In this document: one piece after another, positions 48,076 through 57,726 of the stretch
How the letters are laid out: every line of letters starts with the position of its first letter
Position numbering within the stretch: position 1 is the first letter of the stretch
NCBI GenBank assembly: GCA_016793115.1
Contig: JAEUIN010000326.1
Location: 1-64,000 of the forward strand
DNA: 64,000 nt
DNA from: Planctomycetaceae bacterium
Lineage (GTDB): Bacteria; Planctomycetota; Planctomycetia; Pirellulales; PNKZ01
Reading direction: 5' to 3'
Notes under the pieces: model-generated
The model's database searches: none
Told to the model about the DNA's origin: nothing
The model's input: only the letters and a program-made list of their open reading frames with translations
Position numbers and translations under genes: made by a program

Positions 48076-48954
48076 TCACGCGTCGAGCGGAATGCGAATT
48101 TCGATGCCGCTCTTTTGAGCTTCCGGCTTGAAGCTCTTGGGATAGACCTCGAGGCACGGCGCTTTAGCGACCTTCAGGCCGCAGTCGGGAATCCACTGCT
48201 TCCAGATCGTCTCGAATGTTTTCGGTAGATCGGTCACCGGACCGTCGACGGTGAACACGGCGTAACGGCGCGCCGGAATCTCGAGCGTTTGCCAGCGGGA
48301 GCCCGGTTGAGAACCGGCGGCGATTTGCACGGCGCACAGGTAGTCGAAGCTGCAATCATCGGCGCCGTTATGGCACACGCCGAACGAGGCATCGCCGATT
48401 CGGCCGGGAACGTGCGACATTTGCGGCGCGAATTCGCCCCACTGCTTGCAGATTTCCTGCATCGTCTCTTTCGTATACCGCTTGCCTGTGCCGGCGAAGG
48501 TCATGGCATCCGAACTCTCAAAACGTATGTCGCCCAACCCGAGGGATTTGGCGCGAAGTCGCGCTTCTTGCTCGCGCAATTCGGGCGTAAAGCTCTCGCC
48601 GAAATCTTCGGCCGCAAAAACTTGTCGAATTTCGACGTCGCAAATCTCTTCGTGCGGGTTGGGGCAGCGCTTCACCCAGTCGAGCGCCTCTTGCATCGAT
48701 TTGACGTTCCAAATCCAAAAACCGGCGATGAGTTCCTTGGTTTCAGCGAACGGACCGTCGGTCACGGTGCGTTTCACGCCGTCGAACGTGACCCGATGGC
48801 CGCGCGACGACGGATGCAACCCTTCGCCGGCGAGCATGATTCCGGCGTTGACGAGTTGCTCGTTGTAAGCGCCCATCTCCGTAAGCAGTTTTTCGCTCGG
48901 CATTTCGCCGGCTTCCGAAGCCCGCGAGGCTTTGACGATCACCATGACTTTCAT
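48076..48954 (-). CDS. YCII (DGPF) domain fused to a GyrI-like/effector-binding domain
   Basis: A 292-residue cytosolic protein. Residues 1-115 are a YCII-related domain with the DGPF motif at 66-69 (TVTDGPFAETKELIAGFW). Residues about 135-292 resemble GyrI-like/AraC effector-binding domains (FAPQMSHVPGRIGDASFGVC, EIPARRYAVFTVDGPV, FETIWKQWIPDCGLK). GyrI-like domains bind small hydrophobic or drug ligands; YCII domains may be small enzymes. The fusion suggests a ligand-sensing or detoxifying product. The ribosome-binding site AGGAG is visible just upstream on the minus strand (48962-48966). It lies in the ECF42 block. Confidence 0.85.
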   Translation of the reverse strand: MKVMVIVKASRASEAGEMPSEKLLTEMGAYNEQLVNAGIMLAGEGLHPSSRGHRVTFDGVKRTVTDGPFAETKELIAGFWIWNVKSMQEALDWVKRCPNPHEEICDVEIRQVFAAEDFGESFTPELREQEARLRAKSLGLGDIRFESSDAMTFAGTGKRYTKETMQEICKQWGEFAPQMSHVPGRIGDASFGVCHNGADDCSFDYLCAVQIAAGSQPGSRWQTLEIPARRYAVFTVDGPVTDLPKTFETIWKQWIPDCGLKVAKAPCLEVYPKSFKPEAQKSGIEIRIPLDA

Positions 48955-49031
48955 CAGCGCACTCCTAGATATTGAGAGGTGACGATGTGGGAATTGAGGC
49001 TTGCTGGGGGGAAGGGACGGGATGGAGGGCG

Positions 49032-49424
49032 CTACAGGTCGGTCTTGGAACCGATCGCGGGTAGGCGGTCGATTGCCGGTAGGCCCGACAGTTCGAACAC
49101 GGGACGGATCTCGATCGTGCCTTTGCGGGCGGCGGGAATGCGCGAGGCGACCGCGATCGCCTCGTCAAGATCGGCGACGTCAATGAGAAAATAGCCGCCG
49201 AGTTGCTCCGTCGTTTCGGCGAACGGACCGTCGGTCGTCAGCCGGCCGGAGCCGCGCATCTTAACGCACGTCGCGGTGGCGACCGGGTGCAGCGGGCTCG
49301 CCCCGAGGTATTTCCCTTGCGAGGCCAGTTCATGGCAGAGTTGCGTAGATTCGGCCATGCAATCCATGCGTTCTTCGTGCGTCCATGAGTCTTCCGCGCC
49401 GTAGGCCAACAACATGTACTTCAT
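49032..49424 (-). CDS. YCII-related DGPF-domain protein
   Basis: A 130-residue protein beginning with the family signature MKYMLLAYGAED. The DGPF motif is at 65-68 (LTTDGPFAETTEQLGGYFLI), followed by DLDEAIAVASRIPAARKGTIEIRP. The family (COG3795) is the hallmark neighbour and likely target of ECF42 sigma factors. Enzymatic role unknown. It lies 46 bases after the DUF1579 gene and 77 before the YCII-GyrI fusion. Confidence 0.93.
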   Translation of the reverse strand: MKYMLLAYGAEDSWTHEERMDCMAESTQLCHELASQGKYLGASPLHPVATATCVKMRGSGRLTTDGPFAETTEQLGGYFLIDVADLDEAIAVASRIPAARKGTIEIRPVFELSGLPAIDRLPAIGSKTDL

Positions 49425-49470
49425 GATGTCTTTTCCGTAGTCATCAATTGGGTAATGAAGAATTTGCGGT

Positions 49471-49947
49471 TTAGGCGACACGGCGGTGGGTGCCGAACAT
49501 GAACTCGGTCCAGTTGCCGTCGTCGCCGAGGATTTGCGAACGCAGGTTCCAGTGATCGTCGTCGATGAACTCGACGATGTCCTGATAGCGCGCCGTGCCA
49601 CTGCCGTCCATTTTCGGACCGGTCGTGTCGAGCACGACGCGATTGCCGGCAGGATCATAGTCGCCGACATAGTTCCAGATGTTGCCCATCATTGAACCGA
49701 CGAACGAGCCGACGTATTTTCCCAGCGCCGGATCGAAGCCTAGCGTCATGATCGAGGACCACTTGTTTCCGTCGTGAGTCCCTTCCGTTTCCAGAATCAA
49801 CCACATGCCGCCCAGAGAACGAGCTTGAACGGTGCCTTGAGAGACGTTGCCGGGTTGATCCGGCCCGCCTTCGCACTTGTGTTCAAACTTCCATTTGCCG
49901 ACGAGTCGGTCGAGGCGTTGGTGTTCGGTTTGGGGTGCGGCGAACAT
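49471..49947 (-). CDS. DUF1579-family protein
   Basis: A 158-residue small beta-rich protein with the DUF1579 features HQRLDRLVGKWKFE near the N-terminus, MWLILETEG, IMTLGFDPALGKYVGSFVGS and VVLDTTGPKMDG. Function unknown; lipocalin-like binding has been guessed for such folds. A GGAGAA ribosome-binding site precedes the ATG at 49947. It is the second gene of the ECF42 block, 103 bases after the sigma factor. Confidence 0.88.
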   Translation of the reverse strand: MFAAPQTEHQRLDRLVGKWKFEHKCEGGPDQPGNVSQGTVQARSLGGMWLILETEGTHDGNKWSSIMTLGFDPALGKYVGSFVGSMMGNIWNYVGDYDPAGNRVVLDTTGPKMDGSGTARYQDIVEFIDDDHWNLRSQILGDDGNWTEFMFGTHRRVA

Positions 49948-50050
49948 GCGGCTTCTCCGAAGGCGGTGCGTTAGTCGTGACTTCACCCAGTAGTCGAGTG
50001 AGATTCTCCTCGATCGACATCACTCGCCAAGAATCTGCCGAAAAATTCTT

Positions 50051-51301
50051 TTAGGCGAGTTCGGCCAGCCGTTTGCGCAAGAAGCGGCGTTCGGGCTCTT
50101 GTTGAGCGAGCGCCAGTGCCCGCTCGTAAGCTACGCGAGCGTCGAGAGTTCGGCCGAGGCGTCGGCAGAGATCGGCCCGCGCGGCATGAGCGAGGTGATA
50201 GCTCTCCAATTCACCCCGATGGAGGATCCGGTCGATGATTTCCAAGCCGGCTGCGGGACCGTCGCGCATGGCCAGGGCGACGGCGCGATTAAGTTCTACG
50301 ATCGGGGAGGGACTGCCTGCCGCCAGGAGATCGTACAGGGCGACGATCTGCCGCCAATCGGTCGTCGCGGTCGAGTCGGCATCGGCATGAACGGCCGAGA
50401 TAGCGGCTTGGAGCGTATAAACTCCGAATTGACGCGAGGCGAGCGAACGCTCGACGAGTTGTTTTCCCTCGGCAATTTGTTCGCGATTCCACAGCGAACG
50501 GTCTTGGTCGTCGAGCAGCACGATTTCGCCGTCGGCCGAGGTGCGTGCCGCTCGGCGCGATTCGTGGAGCAACATCAGTGCGAGGAGCCCCATCACCTCC
50601 GGATCCGGCAGCAACTCGAGCACGAGCCTGCCCAAGCGAATGGCTTCGGCGGATAGATTCGGCCGCGTATGAGTCTCCCCCGACGACGCCGAATAGCCCT
50701 CATTGAAAACGAGATAGATCACCGCGAGCACGGAACCGAGTCGCTCGGGAAATTCCGCGAGCGACGGTACGACGAACGGAATGCCCGCGTCGCGGATCTT
50801 GCTTTTCGCTCTTACGATTCGTTGCGCGATCGTCGCGGGATTCGTGAGGAACGAGGCGGCTATCTGCTCCGTCGTCAGTTCGCATACCTCGCGGAGCGTC
50901 ATCGCTACTTGCGACGCGGGCGCGAGCGCCGAATGGCAGCACGTGAAGACGAGTCGCAATCGATCGTCTTCTATTTCTTGCTCGGCGCGTCGAGAGTTGA
51001 CCTGCGAGAGCAACGTGAGCCGGCGGCCGACCGCTTCGCGGACGTCTTGTGAGCGGGTTTTTCGCCGCAAGACATCGATCGCCTTGAAACGGCCGGTCGA
51101 AACCAGCCAGGCGCGCGGATTCTCGGGAATGCCGGATTCCCGCCACTGCTCGACGGCGGCGACGAACGCTTCATGCAGCGCTTCCTCCGCAAGATCGAAA
51201 TCGCCGATCAGGCGGACCAGGGTGGCAAACACGCGGCGCGATTCTTGAGCATAGATTTGTGCGACGAACTCGCGGGAGTTCGGTGTCCCGGCTGCGGTCA
51301 T
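50051..51301 (-). CDS. ECF42-type RNA polymerase sigma factor with C-terminal TPR-like extension
   Basis: A 416-residue sigma factor. Sigma-2 lies at about 10-90 ([41 protein letters not shown]). Sigma-4 lies at about 115-175 ([44 protein letters not shown]). A long helical extension follows with [11 protein letters not shown] and TPR-like helices to the end. No anti-sigma gene is adjacent, in line with ECF42, where the extension controls activity. The two DGPF genes downstream fit the described ECF42 context. The ATG at 51301 is used; the frame is open 51 codons further upstream without family-like sequence. Confidence 0.92.
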   Translation of the reverse strand: MTAAGTPNSREFVAQIYAQESRRVFATLVRLIGDFDLAEEALHEAFVAAVEQWRESGIPENPRAWLVSTGRFKAIDVLRRKTRSQDVREAVGRRLTLLSQVNSRRAEQEIEDDRLRLVFTCCHSALAPASQVAMTLREVCELTTEQIAASFLTNPATIAQRIVRAKSKIRDAGIPFVVPSLAEFPERLGSVLAVIYLVFNEGYSASSGETHTRPNLSAEAIRLGRLVLELLPDPEVMGLLALMLLHESRRAARTSADGEIVLLDDQDRSLWNREQIAEGKQLVERSLASRQFGVYTLQAAISAVHADADSTATTDWRQIVALYDLLAAGSPSPIVELNRAVALAMRDGPAAGLEIIDRILHRGELESYHLAHAARADLCRRLGRTLDARVAYERALALAQQEPERRFLRKRLAELA

Positions 51302-51549
51302 CGGCGTGGTAGGCTCCGGGATAAGGGCGGTCAAATCGTCGGATATCGGTGCGGCTGAGCTTGCGGCGGCCTCAACGACAAATTCGCGCCAAACGTCAGC
51401 CTCGGCACCACGGGCGCGCGGGGGGTGTTCGCAGGCGTGTGCGGTAACGTGCAATTTAACCGGCGCGACGATCGAACTCGAACTAAGTTTGATTTGGTTC
51501 CCCCCTCGGTTGCAGGGATCGGGCGCCGATCTTTCAAGGACTATGGACG

Positions 51550-52809
51550 ATGTTTCGACGCATTCCGTTGACGATGCTGAGCGAGGGGTACGTTCTCGCT
51601 TCCGCAGTCCACGACGATGGGCTGCGGTTGTTGCTCGGCCCAGGCATGCCGATCAGTAAAGACTTGATGTCGGGCTTGCATAAGCGCGGCATTCGCGACG
51701 TCGTCGTGGCCGAGCGCGATTGGCGGCGACTGACGGCCTTCAGTTCGCAAGGCAAATCACGCAAAGCGCTGCCGCGGCACCTTCCCGTCAGGCTGCAGAC
51801 GCACACGGAGTCGAGCCGCGAACTCGACGCGGCTCTCGAAGCCGCCCCGGATTGCCATATCACGCCCTCCGAGAATCCGTTTTCGCAACACATTGAACGC
51901 CGCGGCGCGACGGCCTATGACCGCGAAAACATGGATGCGATGCTCGACCATCATCAAGAAGCGGTCGAGCAGGTCGACGAATTGATGCGTCAGTTGAATC
52001 GCGGCGGCGAAGTTTCCGCGGAGGCGGTAAGATCGGTCACGGGCCAAGCTCTCGAGCGGGCGCGCCAAGACCTCGATTTGTTCGTTTGCATGGGAATCAA
52101 TCCGAGCGAGAGCAACGAGATTTCCGTTCATTCTTCGAATGTTTCCGTGCTCGCCGTCGCGCTCGGAGCGATGCTGAATCTTGATACCGAAGCTTTGACC
52201 GACCTCGGCATGGGGTGCCTCGTGCACAACGCCGGGATGTTGAAAATCGACGAACAACTGTACAAATCGCCGGATCTCGTTAACGAACAGGATTTCGTCG
52301 AAATCGCCAAACATCCGGTCATCGCGACCGACATGCTCTACAAAAACATGAGTCGCGTGTCGCTCGGTGTGCGGATGATCGTCTATCAAATGCACGAACG
52401 TTGCAACGGCTGCGGCTATCCGCGCGGCAGAACCGGCGAGACAATCCACCCGCTGGCGAAGATCGCGATGGTGGCCGACGCCTACGTGGCGCTGGTCTCG
52501 AAGCGGCCGCACCGTCCGGCAATGCTTCCCTACTTTGCCATGACGAAGATGCTGGAAGATGTGAAGGATGGCTTATACGACTCCAACGTCGTCCGGGCCC
52601 TTCTGCACACCGTGTCGTTGTTCCCGATCGGCTCGTTCGTCGAATTGAGCGACGGTCGCATCGGAAAAACGATACGCGCCAACGGGCCGAACTACGATCG
52701 GCCGATCGTCGAAGTGCGCGAAAAAGGTTCGAGCCGACCCTCGGAAATTGTCGACTTGAGCGACGAACCGCTGATTCGAGTGGTCAAAGCGCTGGCTCAG
52801 CCGAACTGA
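51550..52809 (+). CDS. HD-GYP-domain protein with degenerate catalytic HD
   Basis: A 419-residue protein. An N-terminal region of about 120 residues resembles the small domain before many HD-GYP modules. The HD-GYP domain follows at 190-350. Canonical residues kept are the first His ([10 protein letters not shown]), HP (255-256), the GYP signature [12 protein letters not shown] (282-293) and the late Asp in MVADAYVAL (310). The eponymous HD is His226-Asn227 in CLVHNAGML, so cyclic-di-GMP hydrolysis is probably lost or changed. It ends with a small beta-rich tail. An AAGGA ribosome-binding site lies about 11 bases before the ATG. Confidence 0.88.
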   Translation: MFRRIPLTMLSEGYVLASAVHDDGLRLLLGPGMPISKDLMSGLHKRGIRDVVVAERDWRRLTAFSSQGKSRKALPRHLPVRLQTHTESSRELDAALEAAPDCHITPSENPFSQHIERRGATAYDRENMDAMLDHHQEAVEQVDELMRQLNRGGEVSAEAVRSVTGQALERARQDLDLFVCMGINPSESNEISVHSSNVSVLAVALGAMLNLDTEALTDLGMGCLVHNAGMLKIDEQLYKSPDLVNEQDFVEIAKHPVIATDMLYKNMSRVSLGVRMIVYQMHERCNGCGYPRGRTGETIHPLAKIAMVADAYVALVSKRPHRPAMLPYFAMTKMLEDVKDGLYDSNVVRALLHTVSLFPIGSFVELSDGRIGKTIRANGPNYDRPIVEVREKGSSRPSEIVDLSDEPLIRVVKALAQPN

Positions 52810-53023
52810 AACGCACGCTTCGTCGCGGCATTAGATTTAGTAACGGCGGCACGCCGCCCTCGAGCAAAATCCCGGCTTGAGGATTACACGGCGCACTTCG
52901 TGCCGCGGACTGCTACAATCGCGACAATGGCGGTTGCGGGCCACGTCCCGAATCGCTGCGAGTCCTGCGTTTTCTTTGTCGTAGCCGCCGCGATTAATCG
53001 GCGATGCGGCGGAGCCCCAAAGC

Positions 53024-55726
53024 GTGCAGAATGGCGCCGCTCAAGGATTGACGCGCGAGACGACGCCGATGGTGTTCGGCGCCGAAGGCGATTCTCTTGG
53101 CGGGCCGTTTCCGCCGCTTTCGTCCACCCGAGTGCTCCGGTCCGCGTGCCTTCTGGCGGCGTTGCTGACGTCAACGGGCGTCGCCGCGCCGCTCCCCGTG
53201 TTTCCGGATCTCGATTCGGCTTGGACGGGCTATCGCCAGGGACGCTACGAAGAAGCTCTTGCCGCCGCGGAGCAAGCCACGGCGAATCGCTACGCCGAAC
53301 CCGCATGGTGGCGGTTGCGATTGCAGGCCCTGGCGACGCTCGGAAAGTACCGCCCCGGCTTAGAAGCACTTAAGCAAGCGCAACGATATCACAACGCCGA
53401 TGCCGCCTTGCGCGTGATCGGTTACGACATTCAGCGGCAACTGGGCAATTTGGAAGACGGTAAGCGATCGCTCGACGAGTTGCTCCGCACCGTCGCTGCC
53501 GCCCCTTGGCGCTATAGCTCGCCCGACGATCGCATCTGGATCGGTCGCGCCGCCGAACGCCTGGGAGCCGATGCCCGCGAAGTGCTGGAAGGCTATTACG
53601 ATCAGGCTCAGAAGGTGGATCCTGATCTGCGGGAAGGATACCTGGCCGTCGGCGAACTCGCCTTACGGAAAGCGGACCTCACGGTTGCGGCGGAGTCGTT
53701 TCGCAAGGGGGTGGAGAGACATCCCGACGATCCCGACCTGCTCTACGGGCTCTCGCGCGCCTTGGCCGAAGATGAGGAGAAAGAAAGCGCAGCTCTCTTG
53801 GCTCGCACGCTCGAGCTCAACCCGCGCCATTTACCGAGCCTGTTCGCTAAGGCCGAAGAGGCCCTCTCGCTGGAAGACTATCCGGCGGCTGCGGCCACGC
53901 TCGACGAAATCTCGCAGATCAATCCGAACGAACCGCGGACATGGGCGTTGCGCGCGGTGCTCGCAAATCTGCAGGCCGACGACTTCGCCGAATGGTTTTG
54001 CCGCGAGTCGGCCTTGAATCTCTGGGCGAACAACCCCGAAGTCGATCATCTGATCGGCAAAAAGCTTTCGCAGGCCTATCGATTCAGCGAAGGCGCGGCC
54101 CATCAGAAAGCTGCTTTGAAGATCGATCCGGATTATTTGCCTGCAAAAACGCAGCTCGCGCAAGATCTCCTGCGACTCGGCGACGATGCGGAAGGGTGGC
54201 GGCTCGTCGCGGAGGCCCAGGAGGCCGATCCGTACGACGTCGTGCTCTACAACTTGTCGACGCTCAAAGACCGGCTAAATGCTTACGTCACGCTCACGTC
54301 GCCGCACTTTCGCGTGCACATGGAGCGGCGCGAGGCGGCCGTTTACGGCACGCGCGTCGTGGCCCTGCTGGAGCGAGCTTGCGAAACGCTCGGCAAAAAA
54401 TACGGTTGGATGCCGCCGCAGCCGGTCGCCGTCGAGATTCTCACCCATCAGCAAGACTTCGCCATTCGCACATTCGGTTTGCCCGGCGGCGACGGCATTC
54501 TCGGCGTCTGCTTCGGCATGGTCATCACGGCCAATAGCCCGGCCGCCCTGCCCGGCCGCACCAACAGTTGGGAAGCGACGCTCTGGCATGAATACTGCCA
54601 CGTGGTCACGCTCGAGCAGACGAGGCATCGCATCCCGCGCTGGCTCAGCGAAGGCATCTCGGTCTACGAAGAACGCCAAGCCGACCGTGCGTGGGGCGAT
54701 CGGCTCGATCGCGATCTGCGTCAAATGGTCCTCGGCGGTGAGCTGACGCCCGTGTCGCGGCTCAACGAGGCGTTCCGCAATCCCAAGTCGGGCGAGCATT
54801 TCAATCTCGCTTACTACGCCGCCTCGCTCGTCGTCGAGTTCCTCGTCGAAAAGCATGGCCGGGCGACGCTCCAGAAGCTGCTCGCCGACGTCGCGGCCGG
54901 TTTGCCCATCAACGAAGCTTTGGAACTCCGCGTCGGTCCGCTCGCCGGGATCGATGCGGCGTTCGACGCCTATGCCCGAGCCAAGGCCGCGGCGTACGGC
55001 CCGAAAGTCGATTGGACCGACGACGAGAATCCGCCGCCTCGCGGTGTCCTCGCATCGAAAATCGCGGAATGGCTGAAAAACAGGCCTCAACACTATCTCG
55101 GTCGCAGCCTCTACGCGCAAGCATTGATCAAGGAGGAGAGATGGGAAGAGGCCAAGCGGGCGGCCCAGTCCTTGGTTGACGATGCCCCCCAGTGGGTGGG
55201 TGACGATAGTCCTTACACTCTGCTCGCCAAGATCCACCGAGAGCTGGGCGACGCCCCGGCCGAACGCCAAGTTCTCGAAGCCTCGGCCGCCGCGTCGTCC
55301 GACGCCGTCGCGACCTATCGCCGGCTGATCGATTTGGCCGCCGAAGCCGGTGATCTGGCCGCGGTCGTGAAGAACGTCGATCGCTACATCGCGGTGCAGC
55401 CGCTCGATGAGTCGCCCTATCGCAAGCTGGCCGAGCTTTCCGTCGCGAAGCCCGAGGCGGCGGCCGGCATACGCACGAAAGCCGTCGCCGCCGCGCGGGC
55501 CCTCGTCGCGCTCGAGCCGGATGATCGCGCCGGCGCGCACTTCCTCTTGGCCCAAACGCTGCATGCCGCGGGCGACGTCGAAGCGAAGCGCCACGCGCTG
55601 CTCGCGCTCGAGGAGACGCCGCGCTTCCGCGCCGGGCAATCGTTGCTGCTCGCGATCGTCGCCGCGGAACGAAAAGCCGCGGCGCAACCATCCGCCCCGC
55701 GTCCTCCCACCAGGGTGCAGCCATGA
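53024..55726 (+). CDS. TPR protein with embedded gluzincin metalloprotease-like domain
   Basis: A 900-residue exported protein. The hydrophobic signal lies at about 38-54 (LRSACLLAALLTSTGVA), so the true start may be ATG 53069 or GTG 53132 rather than GTG 53024. N-terminal TPR repeats (AYQGRYEEALAAAE-like, DLTVAAESFRKGVERHPDDPD) run to about residue 420. A peptidase-MA-like domain has HEYCH (His522, Glu523, His526) and a glutamate 17 residues on (WLSEGISVYEE, Glu543), a complete zinc site. C-terminal TPR-like repeats follow. It heads the DUF4159/MoxR operon and overlaps the next start (ATGA). Substrate unknown. Confidence 0.85.
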   Translation: MQNGAAQGLTRETTPMVFGAEGDSLGGPFPPLSSTRVLRSACLLAALLTSTGVAAPLPVFPDLDSAWTGYRQGRYEEALAAAEQATANRYAEPAWWRLRLQALATLGKYRPGLEALKQAQRYHNADAALRVIGYDIQRQLGNLEDGKRSLDELLRTVAAAPWRYSSPDDRIWIGRAAERLGADAREVLEGYYDQAQKVDPDLREGYLAVGELALRKADLTVAAESFRKGVERHPDDPDLLYGLSRALAEDEEKESAALLARTLELNPRHLPSLFAKAEEALSLEDYPAAAATLDEISQINPNEPRTWALRAVLANLQADDFAEWFCRESALNLWANNPEVDHLIGKKLSQAYRFSEGAAHQKAALKIDPDYLPAKTQLAQDLLRLGDDAEGWRLVAEAQEADPYDVVLYNLSTLKDRLNAYVTLTSPHFRVHMERREAAVYGTRVVALLERACETLGKKYGWMPPQPVAVEILTHQQDFAIRTFGLPGGDGILGVCFGMVITANSPAALPGRTNSWEATLWHEYCHVVTLEQTRHRIPRWLSEGISVYEERQADRAWGDRLDRDLRQMVLGGELTPVSRLNEAFRNPKSGEHFNLAYYAASLVVEFLVEKHGRATLQKLLADVAAGLPINEALELRVGPLAGIDAAFDAYARAKAAAYGPKVDWTDDENPPPRGVLASKIAEWLKNRPQHYLGRSLYAQALIKEERWEEAKRAAQSLVDDAPQWVGDDSPYTLLAKIHRELGDAPAERQVLEASAAASSDAVATYRRLIDLAAEAGDLAAVVKNVDRYIAVQPLDESPYRKLAELSVAKPEAAAGIRTKAVAAARALVALEPDDRAGAHFLLAQTLHAAGDVEAKRHALLALEETPRFRAGQSLLLAIVAAERKAAAQPSAPRPPTRVQP

Positions 55727-56565
55727 AGCAACTCGGCGCTTGGCTCGACCGTCGTCGCGCGGCGTTCGCCGTCGCCGCGTCCTTGGCGTTGCTGCTCATC
55801 GCGGGCGACGAACTCACGGCGCAGCGCCGCTTCGGCCGCGTGCCGCAGTTCGATCGCAACGGCGTGCCCACCTGGGAGCTCGATCCCGAAATGCCCGACG
55901 ACGTCTTCACCTTCGTGCGGCTCCGCTACGACTCGTCGTACCGCAGCTACAAGTGGGCGACCGACTACCCCGACGCCGATCTCAATCTCTCCTACCGGCT
56001 GCAGCAACTCACGTCGATGCGCTCGCACCCCGACGGCAAAGTGGTCGACATTCTCGACCCCGCGTTGTTCGACAACCCGTTCACCTACATGATCGAGCCG
56101 GGCGACATCATCCTTTCCGACGAGGAAGCGGCCGTGTTGCGGCGCTATTTGCTGAGCGGCGGATTCCTCATGGTCGACGACTTTTGGGGGGAAGAAGAGT
56201 GGGACAACTTCCACTTCGCCTTCAAACAAATCTTCCCCGACCGCGAATTGAAGGAACTCCCGGCCGAGCATCCGGTGTTTCATTGCGTGTACGACTTGAA
56301 GGAGAAGCCGCAGGTGCCGTCGATCGGCATGGCCCAGGCCGGCCGCTCGCAAGGCATCACTTACGAACGCCGCGACGCCGAAGAGCCGCACTACAAAGCC
56401 TGCTTCGACGACAAGGGCCGCATGATGATGATCGTCTGCCACAACACCGATCTGGGCGACGGCTGGGAACGCGAGGGGGAAGACGAATGGTACTTCCGCG
56501 AGTTCTCGGAAAAGAAATCGTATCCGCTGGGGATCAACATTTTGTTCTATCAGTTCACGCACTGA
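55723..56565 (+). CDS. Exported DUF4159 protein
   Basis: A 280-residue protein with a signal peptide (FAVAASLALLLIAGDELTA). DUF4159 features follow: FTFVRLRYDSSYRSYKWATD, FDNPFTYMIEPGDIILSDEE, LRRYLLSGGFLMVDDFWG and the C-terminal SYPLGINILFYQFTH. The family resembles glutamine-amidotransferase-like folds and is often found beside MoxR/DUF58/BatA genes; function unknown. The start overlaps the protease gene by four bases (ATGA). A double-hairpin repeat follows the stop. Confidence 0.92.
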   Translation: MKQLGAWLDRRRAAFAVAASLALLLIAGDELTAQRRFGRVPQFDRNGVPTWELDPEMPDDVFTFVRLRYDSSYRSYKWATDYPDADLNLSYRLQQLTSMRSHPDGKVVDILDPALFDNPFTYMIEPGDIILSDEEAAVLRRYLLSGGFLMVDDFWGEEEWDNFHFAFKQIFPDRELKELPAEHPVFHCVYDLKEKPQVPSIGMAQAGRSQGITYERRDAEEPHYKACFDDKGRMMMIVCHNTDLGDGWEREGEDEWYFREFSEKKSYPLGINILFYQFTH

Positions 56566-56588
56566 AGCTTTGTGAGGAATGTATGGGC

Positions 56589-56654
56589 GGGTGCCACGGG
56601 TGGCTTGTCCACCCGTGCTGAAAACACTGGTGGGCAAGCCACCAGTGCCACCCG
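56589..56654. repeat. Inverted pair of GGGTGCCAC hairpins
   Basis: CACGGGTGG (56595-56603) pairs with CCACCCGTG (56609-56617) around CTTGT, and CACTGGTGG (56625-56633) pairs with CCACCAGTG (56639-56647) around GCAAG. The whole right half is an imperfect inverted copy of the left half (GGGTGCCAC outer arms against GTGCCACCC). It lies between the DUF4159 and MoxR genes. Confidence 0.85.
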
Positions 56655-56705
56655 GTCCGGCGTCTTCTCCGAAAACTAAAAACTGAAAACCCAAAACCGC
56701 TTCCG

Positions 56706-57716
56706 ATGGAACTCACCTACGAACAAGAACAAGCCGCGGTCGAGCAGTTGCGGGCCGGTAAGGTGCGCGTCGACAAAGAGCTTTCCAAGGTCATCGTCGG
56801 CCAGCGCGAGGCGGTCGAGCAGTTGCTCATCTCGCTGTTCGCCGGCGGTCATTGCCTGCTCACCGGCGCGCCGGGGCTCGCCAAGACGTTGCTCGTCAAG
56901 TCGATCGCGCAGGTCTTTCATCTCAACTTCCAGCGCATCCAGTTCACGCCCGATTTGATGCCCGCCGACATCACCGGCACCGAGATCCTGCAAGAGACCG
57001 ACGACGGGCGGCGCGCCCTCGCCTTCGTCCGCGGGCCGATCTTCACCAACGTGCTGCTCGCCGACGAAATCAACCGCACGCCGCCGAAAACGCAAGCCGC
57101 CTTGCTGGAGGCGATGCAGGAGCATCAGGTCACCGCGGCGGGCCGGCGCTATCCGCTCGAAGAGCCGTTCTTCGTCTTGGCGACGCAGAACCCGATCGAA
57201 ATGGAAGGGACCTATCCCTTGCCGGAAGCGCAGCTCGACCGCTTCATGTTCAACGTCGTGATCGACTATCTGCCGGAAGACGATGAAGTCGCGGTGGTCA
57301 AGCAAACGACGTCGCGCCGCCCGGAGCCGATCGAAGCGCTGTTCACGGGCGAAGACGTCGAGCGGTTCCACGAGGTCGTGCGCCGCGTCCCGGTCGCCGA
57401 GGAAGTCGTCCGTTATGCCGTGCGGCTCGCGGCCGTAAGTCGCCCGTCGCAGGCCGGCGCCCCCGACTTCGTAAAGCAATGGGTGAGTTGGGGCGCAGGC
57501 ACCCGCGCAGCGCAGTATTTGATTCTCGGCGCGAAGGCTCGCGCGCTCCTCGCCGGCCGCGTCCATGCGACGGCCGACGACATTCGCGCCTTGGCCGTGC
57601 CGGTGCTCCGGCATCGCGTGTTGGTGAACTACCGCGCCGAAGCGGAAGGAATTACCGTCGATCAAGTCATCAAACGCCTCATCGAACAAGTTCCCAACCC
57701 CGTCGCCGAGAAGTGA
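56706..57716 (+). CDS. MoxR-family AAA+ ATPase
   Basis: A 336-residue cytosolic AAA+ chaperone-like ATPase. The Walker A is GAPGLAKT (54-61), the Walker B LLADEINRTPPKTQAA (about 118-133). Sensor 1 is FFVLATQNPIEMEGTYPLPEAQLDRF and the C-terminal lid contains KARALLAGR. MoxR proteins work with vWA-domain partners, here encoded by the next two genes. A probable role is maturation of, or signalling to, an envelope complex. It starts 140 bases after the DUF4159 gene, past the hairpin repeat. Confidence 0.96.
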   Translation: MELTYEQEQAAVEQLRAGKVRVDKELSKVIVGQREAVEQLLISLFAGGHCLLTGAPGLAKTLLVKSIAQVFHLNFQRIQFTPDLMPADITGTEILQETDDGRRALAFVRGPIFTNVLLADEINRTPPKTQAALLEAMQEHQVTAAGRRYPLEEPFFVLATQNPIEMEGTYPLPEAQLDRFMFNVVIDYLPEDDEVAVVKQTTSRRPEPIEALFTGEDVERFHEVVRRVPVAEEVVRYAVRLAAVSRPSQAGAPDFVKQWVSWGAGTRAAQYLILGAKARALLAGRVHATADDIRALAVPVLRHRVLVNYRAEAEGITVDQVIKRLIEQVPNPVAEK

Positions 57717-57726
57717 CGCCAGTTCT

